From Sphaerosporella brunnea (Eukaryota > Ascomycota > Pezizomycetes > Pezizales > Pyronemataceae), in assembly GCA_008704415.1 (NCBI GenBank), contig VXIS01000014.1, positions 186,001 to 250,000 on the forward strand: a stretch of 64,000 bases of DNA. Reading direction: 5' to 3'. The translations under genes and the position numbers were made by a program. The notes under the pieces are model-generated. The model made no database searches, was not told where the DNA came from, and saw only the letters and a list, made by a program, of their open reading frames with translations. This document shows positions 9,540-20,516 of this stretch, one piece after another; the stretch's first letter is position 1, and each line of letters begins with the position of its first letter.

Positions 9540-12012
9540 TTACTATTCACACTCGTAAATACTATACGTTTCTATCTTAAGCTTTCTGGAAACGATACAC
9601 TGAAAAAAATAAAGTTGCGCCGAGGCCGAGCGACGTCTCATGAAGCGGGCAGGAACGCTCCAGAATATGCAGGTTTACATGAATGTGTGCAAGACAGTCT
9701 ACTACATGTATGAGTAGGCCGGCCCAAAATAGCCCGGGTTGGCAGTCCGGCTGTCACGGCCCGGCTGAATGCCTGCCTCATGGCGAGTGATCCCTCGTGC
9801 GGAGCTCCGCGTTTCTCAGCCCCCTTCAAAAACCATTCGCAATGTAATGGAACTGTTGATCTTGTGCCAATGTGATTGTTTCTCCGTCGGTGAAAGTGAT
9901 CCCTTTCGACTCGAGGCCGTTCATGGGTTTGGCGAGGTGGGCCTTTGTTGGCAAAGAGGTGCCAGTCAGCCCATGGCAGTACAATGGCAGCCATTAAATC
10001 TAGAAGCCAATATATTCTCAGAAATATCTTTACATGACACAGTCATGCATCCATTAGCAGTGTGTGTTTTGTCGACGGTTTTTCCATCGATGCACCTTGT
10101 CGAACTGCGGTGCGAGTCAAACAGCCATTCAGCCCGGCGGGCTGTCATAGCACCAAACAGCCCACCCGGGCGGCCAAGGTAGCCCACAGCCATTGGGCAG
10201 CCAGCCCGGCCGGCTGGCTATTGACAAGCCTGACTAGTGCTCTTTTAGGCGAACTATAATCAACGATTCCCAGATGGATACCTTTATGTATACGCCTGGT
10301 GGGGCGAGGCAAATTCGGGTTTGGGCCGGCAAGGCATCTTTGTTTGTTTATGATGGCCCAGAGTGCTCATCCGTCTTGAGGTCGAAGTCGTTCCCTATTT
10401 CACTTTCCCGGGGCGCCCGCTTCAAACAAAGCTTTATACCTCTTCTCAAGCGCTGTAATAGGGTACCTAAACGAACGGTAATTATTGATCCCTAACGTCC
10501 CCGAACCACCATGGTCCATGGCTATGGTAAATCTGACGACTACAGTGGAGTGTGTACTTTACTGATAGATACACTGGCTCTCCAGCAGCGGTCCCGGTCA
10601 CCACAGCCCATAGCTATAGACGCAAACTGCCTTCCGTCCGGGAAAAAAAGGAGATCCCCTCAGCAATTTCTCCAGTCGTCCATCAACATCATGAGCTTTG
10701 GGCACGAAGCACACCATCCATCTAAAACCCGATCGAGTTGAAGGCCCACCAATACATATCGGGACAACTCATCGCTTCTGTGCGTTATGTACCCCGCGCA
10801 CATGCACATCCCCTTGCGTTTCAATTCCAATGCTGTCATCCCGTTTGATAGGTCCTGAGGTACGTACAAGCATCCGCCTTCGAAGTTCAGCTGAGAGTCT
10901 GAGACTGTGCATGCAGGGGACAGAAACATCCAGGTATCTTGGCGACGGCTTCCAAATGGCTGTGTCGGCTTCGAACACAGCCGGGCTGGCTATCTGGGCT
11001 ACAGCCAAAGCCGGGCGGGCTTCGAAATTGAACCGCGTTTCTGAGGCAACACAGCGAAGACATCGACGTCGTTCTTGAGAAACACAGCATAAGAATTAAG
11101 GCGCAATGTTATTGTAAAGTCTCAAATATTACAGGTCAAAGGCTCCCTAGGCCGAACCACGAACCTCCCATCCAGACAGCAAGCCAGCAGCGTTCCACTG
11201 AGCGAGGCAGAGATCAATTGTTGGCCACTGGTGATGGCGGATAGACAGGAACCTATGGGTCAGCGATTTTCAGGCTTGGAATTTTGAAGTACGGAGGTGG
11301 AGAGAAGCTCGAACTATGGAGAAAAGGCTGAAGTATGGAGATAACACTGTTCAGCGTCCTGTCGGGTGCTCCAAGTTGAGAGGACCCAAGTATGGTGCTT
11401 CACTACCCGGTGCGGTTCCATCCTAAAAAGCCTGCCTGGCTGCAGGCTTTTAAGCCGGCTGGCTTCCGGCTGCCCGCCATGGCTTTTTGGGCTGGCTACA
11501 CCGAACACTGCTTGGCGAGCTCGTTTGCATTTTCGAAGAAGGCTGAGAGCTCAGCCTTTATCTGGAGTAAGATACCGGAAGTTAATCACGAGACTCCTGA
11601 CCTATTCCGGCAGATTGCCTCAAAAAGCGAAAAAAAAAAGCCTTCCGCTTCCTTGGTGGAAGATATTCCCTCCCAGGACTCTTTTCGTTTGCTAGACCGT
11701 AGAGGTATGTATATTCACGATTGGAGTTATCTGCCTTCCAAGTCTGAGCTCATCTGCCAACATGACCAAAGGGCATGCAAGGCTGCAACCAAACGGGAAT
11801 TCGAATTCGCAACTTGCCGGGTTTCTTTCCCACGATTCCCGATCCCCGTCGACAGCATCGACAAACCGCCACGAAGTTCCGCCGGGCTGGTGTGCGTTCC
11901 TCTAGGTATTTGCGTATTGAAATATCTAAAATGCGATCCCTCTGCGAGCGAAGCACCTCCGAACACAACCCTGCGCCACACACGACACCGAAAAGCATAG
12001 GTATGGATTGCA
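9540..12012. other. Intergenic repeat debris with CCCGGCTGGC-type motifs
   Basis: No gene is supported. Motifs of the form GCCCGGC/GCCGGGCTGGCT recur near 9740-9775, 10125-10220, 10980-11020 and 11450-11505, which suggests sub-terminal arrays of degraded DNA transposons. Open frames here are short and lack recognisable domains. Confidence 0.5.
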
Positions 12013-13254
12013 ATGGTGAAGTTCTTTGAGAGCACTTTCAGTTACCGCCCCCATCCATGATGCTTCCCATAGTTAGCTAACTGATCGGAAATAGCTATCA
12101 CCGTAACTCCCGCTTATTTCCTCCGCTATCCTAAGTCTTTCCCCCACCAATTCCAGTTTTATGAGGTAGACCGGATGAGTAGAGAGAGGGGCCTTATGAA
12201 TCTGTGCTCGGCGGCAAAACATCTGATGCAGATGGATCACAGTCCTTACTCCACTCACGTTGTCTCGTCGGATGCGCTCTCGACTGGGATAAATCTGGAA
12301 ACTGGGAACCTCCACATCACGCGGCTGCACCTCAAGCGCGGAAAACTGCCCGCCTCGGTGGCCCGCTTCATGCCTAAGATCAAAGAGTCGTACATTCTCG
12401 AAAAGTCAATCGTCGATCCGCGGAGTCAGACATTGAAGACCGAGCACCGGAATCTCGACTGGGACGGAGTCTTGAGCGTGGTCGAAAACCAGGTGTACGC
12501 GCCATCCTGTCCCAAAACTACCGATGTGAATACCGTCGTCAGATTCGAGAGCAGGTTTGGGCGCCGCAGTGAGGTGCCTGAGAAACGCGGTTGGCTGGGT
12601 GGTTGGGGTGCTGCAGGCGTGCAGCGCAGTATCGAGCTCGTGGGCCGCTCCAGGATGAGAGATAGACTGCAGCAGTCGCGAGAGGGTATGAAGATTGTGC
12701 TCGAGCAGCTGAGGGAGCGTGGGTTTGTGGACGTGGTGAAGGAGCAGCGGCAGGGACAATGGGAACGATGGAAGCAGGTCCGGAGCAGGTCCAAGAAGAA
12801 TTCTAATCCTCATATCAACGGTGGCTTCTTTGTACGGTATTATTCTCTTTACAGGCGTTTGTGGATTTCCTTTTTTTATTTTTGTTGGGCAGCGGATTCG
12901 GGGTTCGTGAGTCAGTGGAGCGCAGTCTCGTTTGGTTATCCTCATTTGCTACTGGCGGTCTTTTCTTCTCTTGTTGTATTTATATGTTTTTTTTTTTTGA
13001 GTGATCATGACAGACACAATGCAAAACGGAGCTCTCCGGTGCAAACATTTGATACCTACCGTCCTGTCCTTATCGTCCAATTACCTACAAGTACTGGACG
13101 ATGCGATGCTTTCAGTCCCATCCTCATCACTACAAAAATCGCCCGGCGTACGTTGGCAAGGGCAAGACCCAGACTGCAGGCAAGTCACGAGGATGCACAG
13201 CTGGCCTTAGCACTTTTTCCCACATATGCACCCGGCGATCTTTGTTTCCGTTGA
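12013..13254 (+). CDS. PRELI/UPS family mitochondrial lipid-transfer protein (ends uncertain)
   Basis: PRELI/MSF1-domain proteins shuttle phosphatidic acid or phosphatidylserine across the mitochondrial intermembrane space with Mdm35. A first exon at 12013 reads MVKFFESTF, a small second exon reads ITVTPAYFLRYPN, and the main exon begins PYSTHVVSSDALSTGINLET. The last junction (AA|GT at about 12138, CACAG|T before 12251) restores the family hallmark RYPNPYSTHV. The first intron is less clear: donor at 12041, acceptor at 12094, in phase, but leaving the N-terminus about 5 residues short. The PRELI body continues to about REGMKIVLEQLRERGF. After about 12800 the frame stays open but turns T-rich, so an undetected intron or an earlier end is likely. 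13254 is the first stop in this frame. Confidence 0.75.
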
Positions 13255-13876
13255 AATCCGAGTACTTGGGGGTCCGTTCTCCACGTACACTGCTGAAAAT
13301 GTGAAGCTTTTGTGTCAGTACTACATACTCCGCATTGGCCTACCCCCCCAATTGGGATACATCCCGGAAACGGCAGATACATGTAACTTCAAACCTACTT
13401 GTCAGCCTTACGCAAATTCCCCAATCAACAGATAGGGCTGTTACTCTACCATACTCTAGAACCAAGCAAACCACGCCTGGCCCGGAAAAGCAAAGGCAGC
13501 CACTGGGCAGTGGAACCTACGAAGCACTTGGGTATGGTGTGGTATATATATATATCTAGAAAGCCCACGAACCACATCATTTGCTCAGCTCTCTGCTGCA
13601 AACGAGTCTACCTAGAGCTAGCCCGTATCCTGAAACGGACCGGGGACGCCGGAACATCGGCGAGCGCCAGTCACCTTTAAGCCAAAAGAGCTGCACGCCC
13701 GCCCAGACCCTCCTTTTTCTTGGGTCCGTTGACGTTAACTAAGTAGTTACTTAGTACTTAGACGGCAATTATATATGTATTCTATCTGGGCTGGAATGGG
13801 CTGATAAGCAACCAACTTTCTCCCCCCAGAAATCCCCCCCCCCCCCCCCGGCATATTGTATTGCAATTTACAAACT
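13255..13876. other. Intergenic and F-box/ankyrin gene leader
   Basis: No gene seen. A run of 16 C at about 13834-13849 lies 27 bases before the ATG at 13877. Repeated AAGTAGTTACTTAGTACTTAG-like sequence occurs near 13740-13760. Confidence 0.5.
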
Positions 13877-15325
13877 ATGCGGCGGTTCTCTTTCCATCAC
13901 CGATTCTCCCTCAAAGCGGCGGCGAGCGCAGATCCCGCAGAGGAGCCACCCCTAGCGGCAGAAACTACAGCGGAACCGAAGAAGAAACGGCGCCAGTCCA
14001 GCTTCGCATCCCGGCTCTCCTTTCTCGGCCGGCGAAGCTCCCGAGTCGACTCCCTGCGGGCCGCCGCCGCCGCCGCCGCCGCCGCATCGCCTACTGCTAC
14101 TCCTCCAAAACCGTTGCCGAAGCAGCTGACGATCCACCATTTGCCCACGGAGCTGCTGTTAACGGTGCTCTCGTCGCTGAGCGTAAAAGAGCATTCGGCG
14201 CTGGTGCTCACGAACCGCAATCTTCACCAGCGCCTCAACCCGGAGCTCTGGAGGCGAGGGTTAACCCAGAGCTCGCCGGCGTCGTCCCCTCCCGGCGCAA
14301 TGCTGCTGCAGCGCGCCTCGCAGTGCGGGTGGAACCAGACGCTGCGCGTCTTACTCGATACGTACCGCGTCTCGCCGAACCTCCCCCCCTACGGGTTCTC
14401 GCTCACCGCCCTGCATTGGACGTGTAATCACATTCACTACCGGTGCACGGCGCTGCTGCTCTCGCGGGGGGCGTTGATAGAAGGAAATCCTGGCTGCGTG
14501 TCCACGCCTCTGCACTACGCGGCGCGCGCAGGCAACAGCGCGGTGGGGGTAATCCGGCTTCTCCTATCGGCGGGAGCCAACATCAATGCCGCGGACTTGA
14601 GAGAGCGCAAGACGGCATTGCACATCGCGGCGCTGGGAGGCTACAGCGGCGTGGTATCTACACTTCTGGAACACGGCGCAAAACTGGACGTTAAGGATTC
14701 AGACGGCTATCAACCGCTGCATTATGCCGCTTTCCATGGCTTTGTCAGGATCGTGAAGTTGCTGCTCGATGCTGGCGCCGACCCGAACGCTTCGACCGCG
14801 GACAGGACGGAGGATACCCCATTGGCTTGGGCCCTGATGAGACAGCATCCTTCAGTTGTGAGGGAGTTGATGGCGGGCGGCGCAGATCCCAGGAAATGTG
14901 AGCGAGCGGTGGAGAGTGCGCGCGGGATTTGTAGGGTATTGGTGGTAAGGTATCGGCCGCTGAGTGTGGTTAAGTTGGGAGGAGGAGGAGGAGGAGTAGG
15001 TGGGGTCAAACACCGACCGCTGCTGCATTCCGCGGTGCAGACTAGAAATGTAGGTGCGGCTAGAGCACTGTGTTTGCACAACATGGCGGTGGACCTGGAG
15101 GAGAAACATGAAGGACGCACGGCGTTGAGTCTGGCGGCGAGCTTGGGCTACGCGGATATGGTTGAGTTGCTGCTGGATTTTGGAGCCAGCGGTGAGGCGA
15201 GGGATGGGGAGGGGAGGACGTCGGCGGAGGTCGCCAACGCGAATGGCCACAAGGCGGTCGAGTATATACTGCTCAGGTGGAAGGATATCGAGTGGGCCGC
15301 CTTGAGAGGTCGGCGGCAAGGGTGA
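13877..15325 (+). CDS. F-box and ankyrin-repeat protein
   Basis: Probably a substrate adaptor of an SCF ubiquitin ligase. The start is ATG 13877 (MRRFSFHHRFSL), giving 482 residues in a single exon. The upstream extension lacks an ATG. After a Ser/Arg and poly-Ala stretch there is an F-box at about residues 85-125 (HHLPTELLLTVLSSLSVKEH). Ankyrin repeats follow from about 160 to 460, with repeat cores such as TALHIAALGGYSGVVSTLLE and QPLHYAAFHGFVRIVKLLLD. A glycine run (GGGGGG) interrupts the array near residue 370. The target is unknown. High GC and alanine-rich codon usage mark the N-terminal third. Confidence 0.85.
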   Translation: MRRFSFHHRFSLKAAASADPAEEPPLAAETTAEPKKKRRQSSFASRLSFLGRRSSRVDSLRAAAAAAAAASPTATPPKPLPKQLTIHHLPTELLLTVLSSLSVKEHSALVLTNRNLHQRLNPELWRRGLTQSSPASSPPGAMLLQRASQCGWNQTLRVLLDTYRVSPNLPPYGFSLTALHWTCNHIHYRCTALLLSRGALIEGNPGCVSTPLHYAARAGNSAVGVIRLLLSAGANINAADLRERKTALHIAALGGYSGVVSTLLEHGAKLDVKDSDGYQPLHYAAFHGFVRIVKLLLDAGADPNASTADRTEDTPLAWALMRQHPSVVRELMAGGADPRKCERAVESARGICRVLVVRYRPLSVVKLGGGGGGVGGVKHRPLLHSAVQTRNVGAARALCLHNMAVDLEEKHEGRTALSLAASLGYADMVELLLDFGASGEARDGEGRTSAEVANANGHKAVEYILLRWKDIEWAALRGRRQG

Positions 15326-16458
15326 CGTGTTGGAAATGGTGTTTTGTCATTTTTTTTTCTGCAAACTCAGGTATGGAAGGAGGGTAGGGTTCTTGGGTGA
15401 TGAAGGCCGCCTCCCAACCGCTCCGGCCGCTCTTGCGGGCAGTGTTGCCGATCACAGTGTTTGATCTGCGGCTGCTCTCTCTATGGCCGGAGCCACCGGT
15501 TGAATTCGGATTCATGTATACTCTGGTCCACCCCGAGTGTTGTCTTGAAAATAATAGGCGCCGAGTGATGCACATGGACATCTGGTGATCTCATTTCCCG
15601 GACACACTTGATATTATACAAAAAAAAGCCGTGCCATTCTCTTCTGCCATACCCGCCCCAGGAACCCCGGGAGCCCTCTCCCACAGCTCCTCCTCTTACA
15701 TAGGTATTTGTGTCCTGAATTCGAAGACCCGCGGTCGCCAGCAGGCCATTCGATCGTTCGCTCGTCTAATAGCCTACAACCCTTCTATCGTCCGCCCATC
15801 TAATCCTTTGGCCATTGGACCAGCCTTTGTTCCACGAGTGATTCATCATGTCTCGCTGTCCCTCGACGAACGATTGATTTGACGCAGGTACGAGGACAAA
15901 ATTGCTTGCTATGCCATGGCCGCAAGCGGCCAAATGCAATATGATTAAAACAAATAAAGGACAAAATTGCACTTCTGCCCCCGATAGGCCGGCCGCCATG
16001 AGCATTTCCATACATCTAGATGACTCTTCAGTTTAACATCATACATACAGTTCCCGAGAGGCAAAACATCCAGTCAATCAACTACCAAAACAACACAAAA
16101 AACACCTGGGGGGGTATCTTCTTCCCGCGAACTACAATCAAAACTCACTGCACAGCATTCCCATGAATCAGAAACTCGTATCAAAAAAGAGAAAGGGTCA
16201 GTAGAGTAGAACCAGCAAAAGAGGCGGTGGGAATAGGTACATCGGACGAAAGAAAAAACACACGCCAGAATACAAAAAAACCAGTATGAAAAAGAAAAGA
16301 AAAAATCGTGCAATGAGGCTTGCAGCGTGGCGGACGCCAATGAGACAAGCTGACTCCGCACCCTCGAATCAGCACGATTAAGCGGCGCAGATATCGCACC
16401 ACGTTTATTCACCATCGCCCGCCATCGCAAACCCCGCGCGCGCCCAAATCAAACTCCA
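15326..16458. other. Intergenic between convergent genes
   Basis: 3' flanks of the convergent F-box/ankyrin and Csi2-like genes. No coding sequence seen. Confidence 0.5.
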
Positions 16459-17466
16459 TTAGAACCTTCCTCCTTGCGAATGCGGCGCATGGTCCGATAG
16501 CTGGTGATTCTCGAATAGGTCCTCCAGGTACGCACTCGGTGCACGTCCAGTCGGCGGCAGAGCCAGACTCGTCTGCGAATCATTAATGCGCATACTGCTG
16601 AGTCTCTCGGTTCCGATGCTGCTCGCATTGCCCCTACTCTGCGGCGCCATCAACGGAGTTCCCGGAGGGCTGATTCCCTGACCCCGCGCACGGCCAAACC
16701 GCGTTTGGCTATTGTTCGGTATCACGCCAGAGTTTCTATTTCCAGCTGCATAGAAGCCCGCGGGCAGGTACGTCGATCTCCTATCGCCGCCAGCGCTGGG
16801 CGGAGCCACAGGATTGGACGTCGGCGAGAAGAAGAGACTGCCGTTAGGACCAGGACCTTGGGAGCGGTTGGAACTGCCGAGGTGATCGAGCGACAGCGTT
16901 GAGCCGGGACCAACAGCGTAGAAGGTGCCCCCTGACCCGCCCTTTCCAACGTTGTGTAACGGAGACTTGGAGTCTATGATGCCGGGCTTTGCAGTTGCTC
17001 GTTGCATTGAGCGGTGGAGCGACCAGGCGACGATTCCACGCCAGATAAACACGATCAGGGCAAGGAACGCCAGACCAGAGCCGACAGCAATGAAGATGGT
17101 CCCCTCGGGGTATTTAGACTGCTGCATGAAGGGTGCGCCCCTCGTGGGCGGAGGCGTGATCGTCGGGATGCTGTATAATGAGGAGAGCTTGGGCAGACCG
17201 GTCAGGCCGGCATCGTCGCCGTTCTGAGAGTTACTAGCAGTGATCACAACGGCAGAAGCGGTCGTCGCAGCGGCAGTGGAAGTGATTTGGGGCAATGAGG
17301 TGGTCGTCGAGTCCTTGGTGTTCTGGGTTTTCGTCGTCGAGTCCTTGGTATTCTGGGTTTTCGTCGCAGCAGTGGTTTGCCGAGTGTTGCTTGCGGTGTC
17401 ACTCTGCGCCAGAGCGGACGCAGAGAAAAATAACAGCGAACAAAGGAGAAGGGATGGTCTCCTCAT
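16459..17466 (-). CDS. Csi2-like single-pass membrane protein
   Basis: A type I membrane protein of 335 residues. Signal peptide MRRPSLLLCSLLFFSASALA, then a Ser/Thr-rich outer region (residues 21-100) with a direct repeat of KTQNTKDSTT, a juxtamembrane segment PPPTRGAPFMQQSKYPEG, and one membrane helix at about 123-145 (TIFIAVGSGLAFLALIVFIW), followed by RGIVAWSLHRSM. This layout resembles the yeast Csi2/YNL058C family, linked to chitin synthase III and vacuolar or wall function. The cytoplasmic tail is disordered. I started at ATG 17466 because the signal peptide begins there. The frame extends 92 codons upstream with leader-like composition. Family assignment is from memory of the juxtamembrane motif, so moderate. 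Confidence 0.72.
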   Translation of the reverse strand: MRRPSLLLCSLLFFSASALAQSDTASNTRQTTAATKTQNTKDSTTKTQNTKDSTTTSLPQITSTAAATTASAVVITASNSQNGDDAGLTGLPKLSSLYSIPTITPPPTRGAPFMQQSKYPEGTIFIAVGSGLAFLALIVFIWRGIVAWSLHRSMQRATAKPGIIDSKSPLHNVGKGGSGGTFYAVGPGSTLSLDHLGSSNRSQGPGPNGSLFFSPTSNPVAPPSAGGDRRSTYLPAGFYAAGNRNSGVIPNNSQTRFGRARGQGISPPGTPLMAPQSRGNASSIGTERLSSMRINDSQTSLALPPTGRAPSAYLEDLFENHQLSDHAPHSQGGRF

Positions 17467-17886
17467 TTTGAGCGCTGAAGTGGCGAAAGCGAAGTTGTTG
17501 TTGTTTTTTGTTTGGTTTTGTTGTGGGGGCGGATCTGTTGAAATGAGTGAGGTAAAGAGCGATTGATGGAACGACAGACTTGACGAGACCGAACTACTTG
17601 GGAAGAGACGGTGATGGTCGGTAGTTAGTGATGGGGGAGGGGTCAGGGGGTGGTAGTCCCTCCTTTCAAGCAAGGGGAAGGAGAGCCGCGGAACGGAAGC
17701 GGTTGTAATCGAGGGGGGTCCATCATACAACATCATTAACAAATAACGTCAACCAAACGAAATCCTCGACAAAACGCAACGTGGTTGCCGCTCGGTACCG
17801 CAATATCTGCATGCATTCAAGGGTGCTGGTGTTCAAGACAGCACTAAATATACTGTGTACTTACTTAATACTTCAGGGTATCAGCG
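17467..17886. other. 5' flank of the Csi2-like gene
   Basis: Leader and promoter of the minus-strand gene. Its in-frame extension up to 17742 is pyrimidine-rich and judged untranslated. Confidence 0.45.
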
Positions 17887-18060
17887 CAAATCCGAAATGT
17901 ATGGCAGCGAGTGAGAAAGTATGAGGCGTGGGTTAGGGTCCCCGAACGGTGAGCATACATAAAAAATGCTCGCCTCCCCTACATACTAGCTAGAGAGCGC
18001 ACCCAATCAACAAATCAAGTCCTCCTCCAAACTAAACTCTCACTTTCACATGATTCCTTC
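17887..18060 (+). repeat. Dispersed repeat, copy B
   Basis: Diverged second copy of the repeat at 1972-2276, in the same orientation. The first 50 bases are nearly identical, followed by a shorter middle and a shared CTCTCACTTTCACA end. Confidence 0.6.
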
Positions 18061-18467
18061 GAGATAAAAACTGTAGCGTATGTTCACTGTATAATCACCA
18101 TCGATACCGCTTCACCGCCCGATTACCGATGCGATGCCGTCCAGTCCGCCGCACGGCGAGGTCCAAGTTATCTATTGCCTTGTGGGAGAGCCCATTTGCT
18201 CGGCGTACCATCATTAATGCACCATTGATGCATATGATCAAGTCACGCCGCAAAATTGCGCCACCTTTATTTGCGATCCTCCGGCTGGTATGTACGTGCG
18301 AGAACCTCCACCCTTCCTCGCTGTGGGCAAGCTTGTACCGCACTCATCAGGTCCTTTTTTGTTCAGTGCTTGCACAACCATGCCTTATTGAGGACGCATC
18401 ATGACCGTGCACCATTACCAGCTTGCCGCAGTCGGCAGCTCACTGATCCTTCACGCTACGATGTGTG

Positions 18468-18767
18468 TCAGGTTGCCGAGGCTGAGAACAACGAATTCCC
18501 GGACGTTATGGCGAAGGGCGCAGCATCTGCGCAGACGGCGATTGTGGGCAGAGCGCTCATTAGGGAGGCATAGCACGTCTGACGCCCAAGAACACCGAAA
18601 CCCGCACCAACGACGCTCAACGGTAGAGCCGAGACAGCACCTTGCAACAGTTGTCGTATTTCGTTCGCGGGAATCGAGGGTTTGGCCTGAACTGAAGCAA
18701 GAGAGGCTGAGGAAGGGACTGGCGCCCCACTACTACTAGTACCAGCTTCTTGTGGGTTTGGCTTTTG
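18468..18767 (-). pseudogene. Unidentified decayed open frame
   Basis: The minus strand keeps about 99 codons open between a TAG (18768-18770) and a TGA (18468-18470), without an obvious start. Its composition is that of a secreted or surface protein: a Ser/Ala/Pro-rich stretch, then segments such as QLLQGAVSALPLSVVGAGFG and two cysteines. I do not recognise the family. It lies in a region with other gene fragments, so a broken gene is the simplest reading. Confidence 0.3.
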
Positions 18768-18770
18768 CTA

Positions 18771-19745
18771 GTGGAAGCACCACCGAGCCCACTCTGCCAG
18801 TGGAAAGATTCAAGACCGTGCCATGTTGGGCACCCGCGGCGGTTGTTGGGTCATATACGCCAGCCCGGGGGTTCGCACATCAATGGCATATTGAGCCCGG
18901 GCCTCATCGCCGCCCTATTTGTTGCACACTGGAATTGCCTGCTTCAGGGCAGTACTGAGCAAGGTGATGTCTTCTAGTCGCTCAAGAGGATCCTGAATGG
19001 CCAAGGCCGAGTGATATCTCAAATCTCAAATTCAACCTTGAGCTTCAGCTTCGATGTGATGACCCATTTTTTCCGCCATGATCCACTCTATTCGCTACAT
19101 ACAGCCATAGAACAAAAGGAATCGGTATTTTTGCGATTTCGATCATTTCACACCCAAATGGCCTGTTTTCAGCACCCCTACGAACAACCACCACTCAATT
19201 GATAAATTGGTTTGAGGGTGTGTTTTTTGAGGCGTTGTCACAACAAATTTTATACAAACTCGCCTCTTGTCACACCTTCTCAATGCTTGCCAGCTCGTTG
19301 CACTCGGAAATTTGATCAAAATGGCCTGGCTCTTCAAGAGACAAAAATTCAGATAATTTATATCATATCATCAAGTGCTAAGTTTTCACAACCATGGGGT
19401 GTTGTGTTTGCAAGGTGCTCAACATGATGAACATACTTCGACGGACGAATTTTCCTGTCCCCATACGAGAACTGGGCGCCAGTTCAAACTTGAATTTCTG
19501 GTTCAAATGAGGAAATACACTATCTATTCTGTTGCCCTCTTGTCTGCAGTCCCGTTAACGTTGTCTGTGGGTGGTCAGTCAGTGTATGTGTAGTAACAAT
19601 GTGATTGTGTATGGACTACAGCCGTTACGCGGTCCACATCTTTCTGGTAGACCAATACCCCAGCACGAGGAATTCCTTTGACCGTTCAGGGCAAACGGCT
19701 CGTTTTAGCCTGGCTGGAATAGACCAAAAGACAAGGGAACAGTCA
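18771..19745. other. Intergenic, no gene seen
   Basis: AT-rich, decayed-looking sequence with no supported feature. Confidence 0.45.
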
Positions 19746-19864
19746 TACCGTAGACATTCGGTACTAAGGCAATGTGGCAAAGTCACTGCGCTCTGTGCAG
19801 AAGTCACTCAGCCTCATGGCAAAGTCACTTAGCCACATTGCCTTAGTACCGAATCTCTACGGTA
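19746..19864. mobile_element. Fold-back MITE-like element 3 (TA-bounded)
   Basis: Arms of 33 nt at 19746-19778 and 19832-19864, starting TACCGTAGA and continuing ATTCGGTACTAAGG, match with one mismatch. The spacer holds AAGTCACT three times, twice as GCAAAGTCACT. Same architecture and core as element 2, but different arm sequence. Confidence 0.72.
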
Positions 19865-19919
19865 CCCACACATTTGCCGTTCTTTAGTGCTCCCCAAATT
19901 CTCGCAGTGAAACTCACCC

Positions 19920-20403
19920 TCATCTCCAATCAAGCGTCCTAAATGCTCCATCTTTATATTGCCGCGGTTCAACCTTGTTGGCAGGCAAGTGCGCCTTGAC
20001 GGTGTGATTGGTCTTGTCATCAAGGAACTCTTGTTCAGTGCCGTAGAAGGAGTGAACGGCATCCTTGTGCTTTCGGCTTTTGGCGACGTCTAATTCCCCC
20101 GGCCGCTGAAGATGTTCCATGTGCTGGCTGCTCCATCTATGTAGTTCAACGTAGGCCTGGATACCTCCCTCGACCATTCACGAGGGTCCTGTTGGGCCAC
20201 AATACTTCCGTACAAGTTGCTCGCTCATGAACGAACCAGCCGGCATTGCCAGCACCGCACCAATTGGAATCGGCACCGGGAGCATATGCGGCAAGCCCAT
20301 TCTCTTTTGTGCCGCGTTTCCACCAAGTTTTACCAAAGTGGTAGTTGCAGGGCGAATGTATAAAGTGAGAAACGTCAGATATAATCTGTAGAACGGGTCT
20401 CAT
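19920..20403 (-). pseudogene. Unidentified decayed gene, two frames
   Basis: Two minus-strand open frames overlap around 20150-20175. The first reads through SPCNYHFGKTWWKRGTKENG and CGAGNAGWFVHERATC. The second continues AYVELHRWSSQHMEHLQRPG and onward. A single frame change would join them. No family recognised. The Cys/Trp content suggests an extracellular protein. Confidence 0.3.
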
Positions 20404-20516
20404 AACTGTGCACTATGCTTGCCTTCACAACCTATCACTGGATGTACCTCGGTATAGTGCACGGTCAATAGAGGTAAAAAAGCAGCCCGTCGAGCGTCCG
20501 GATAGACAATATTTAG

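Noticed and set aside
13899..14220. Minus-strand and +1 open frames across the F-box/ankyrin gene
   Set aside because: Shadows of a GC-rich gene in other frames.
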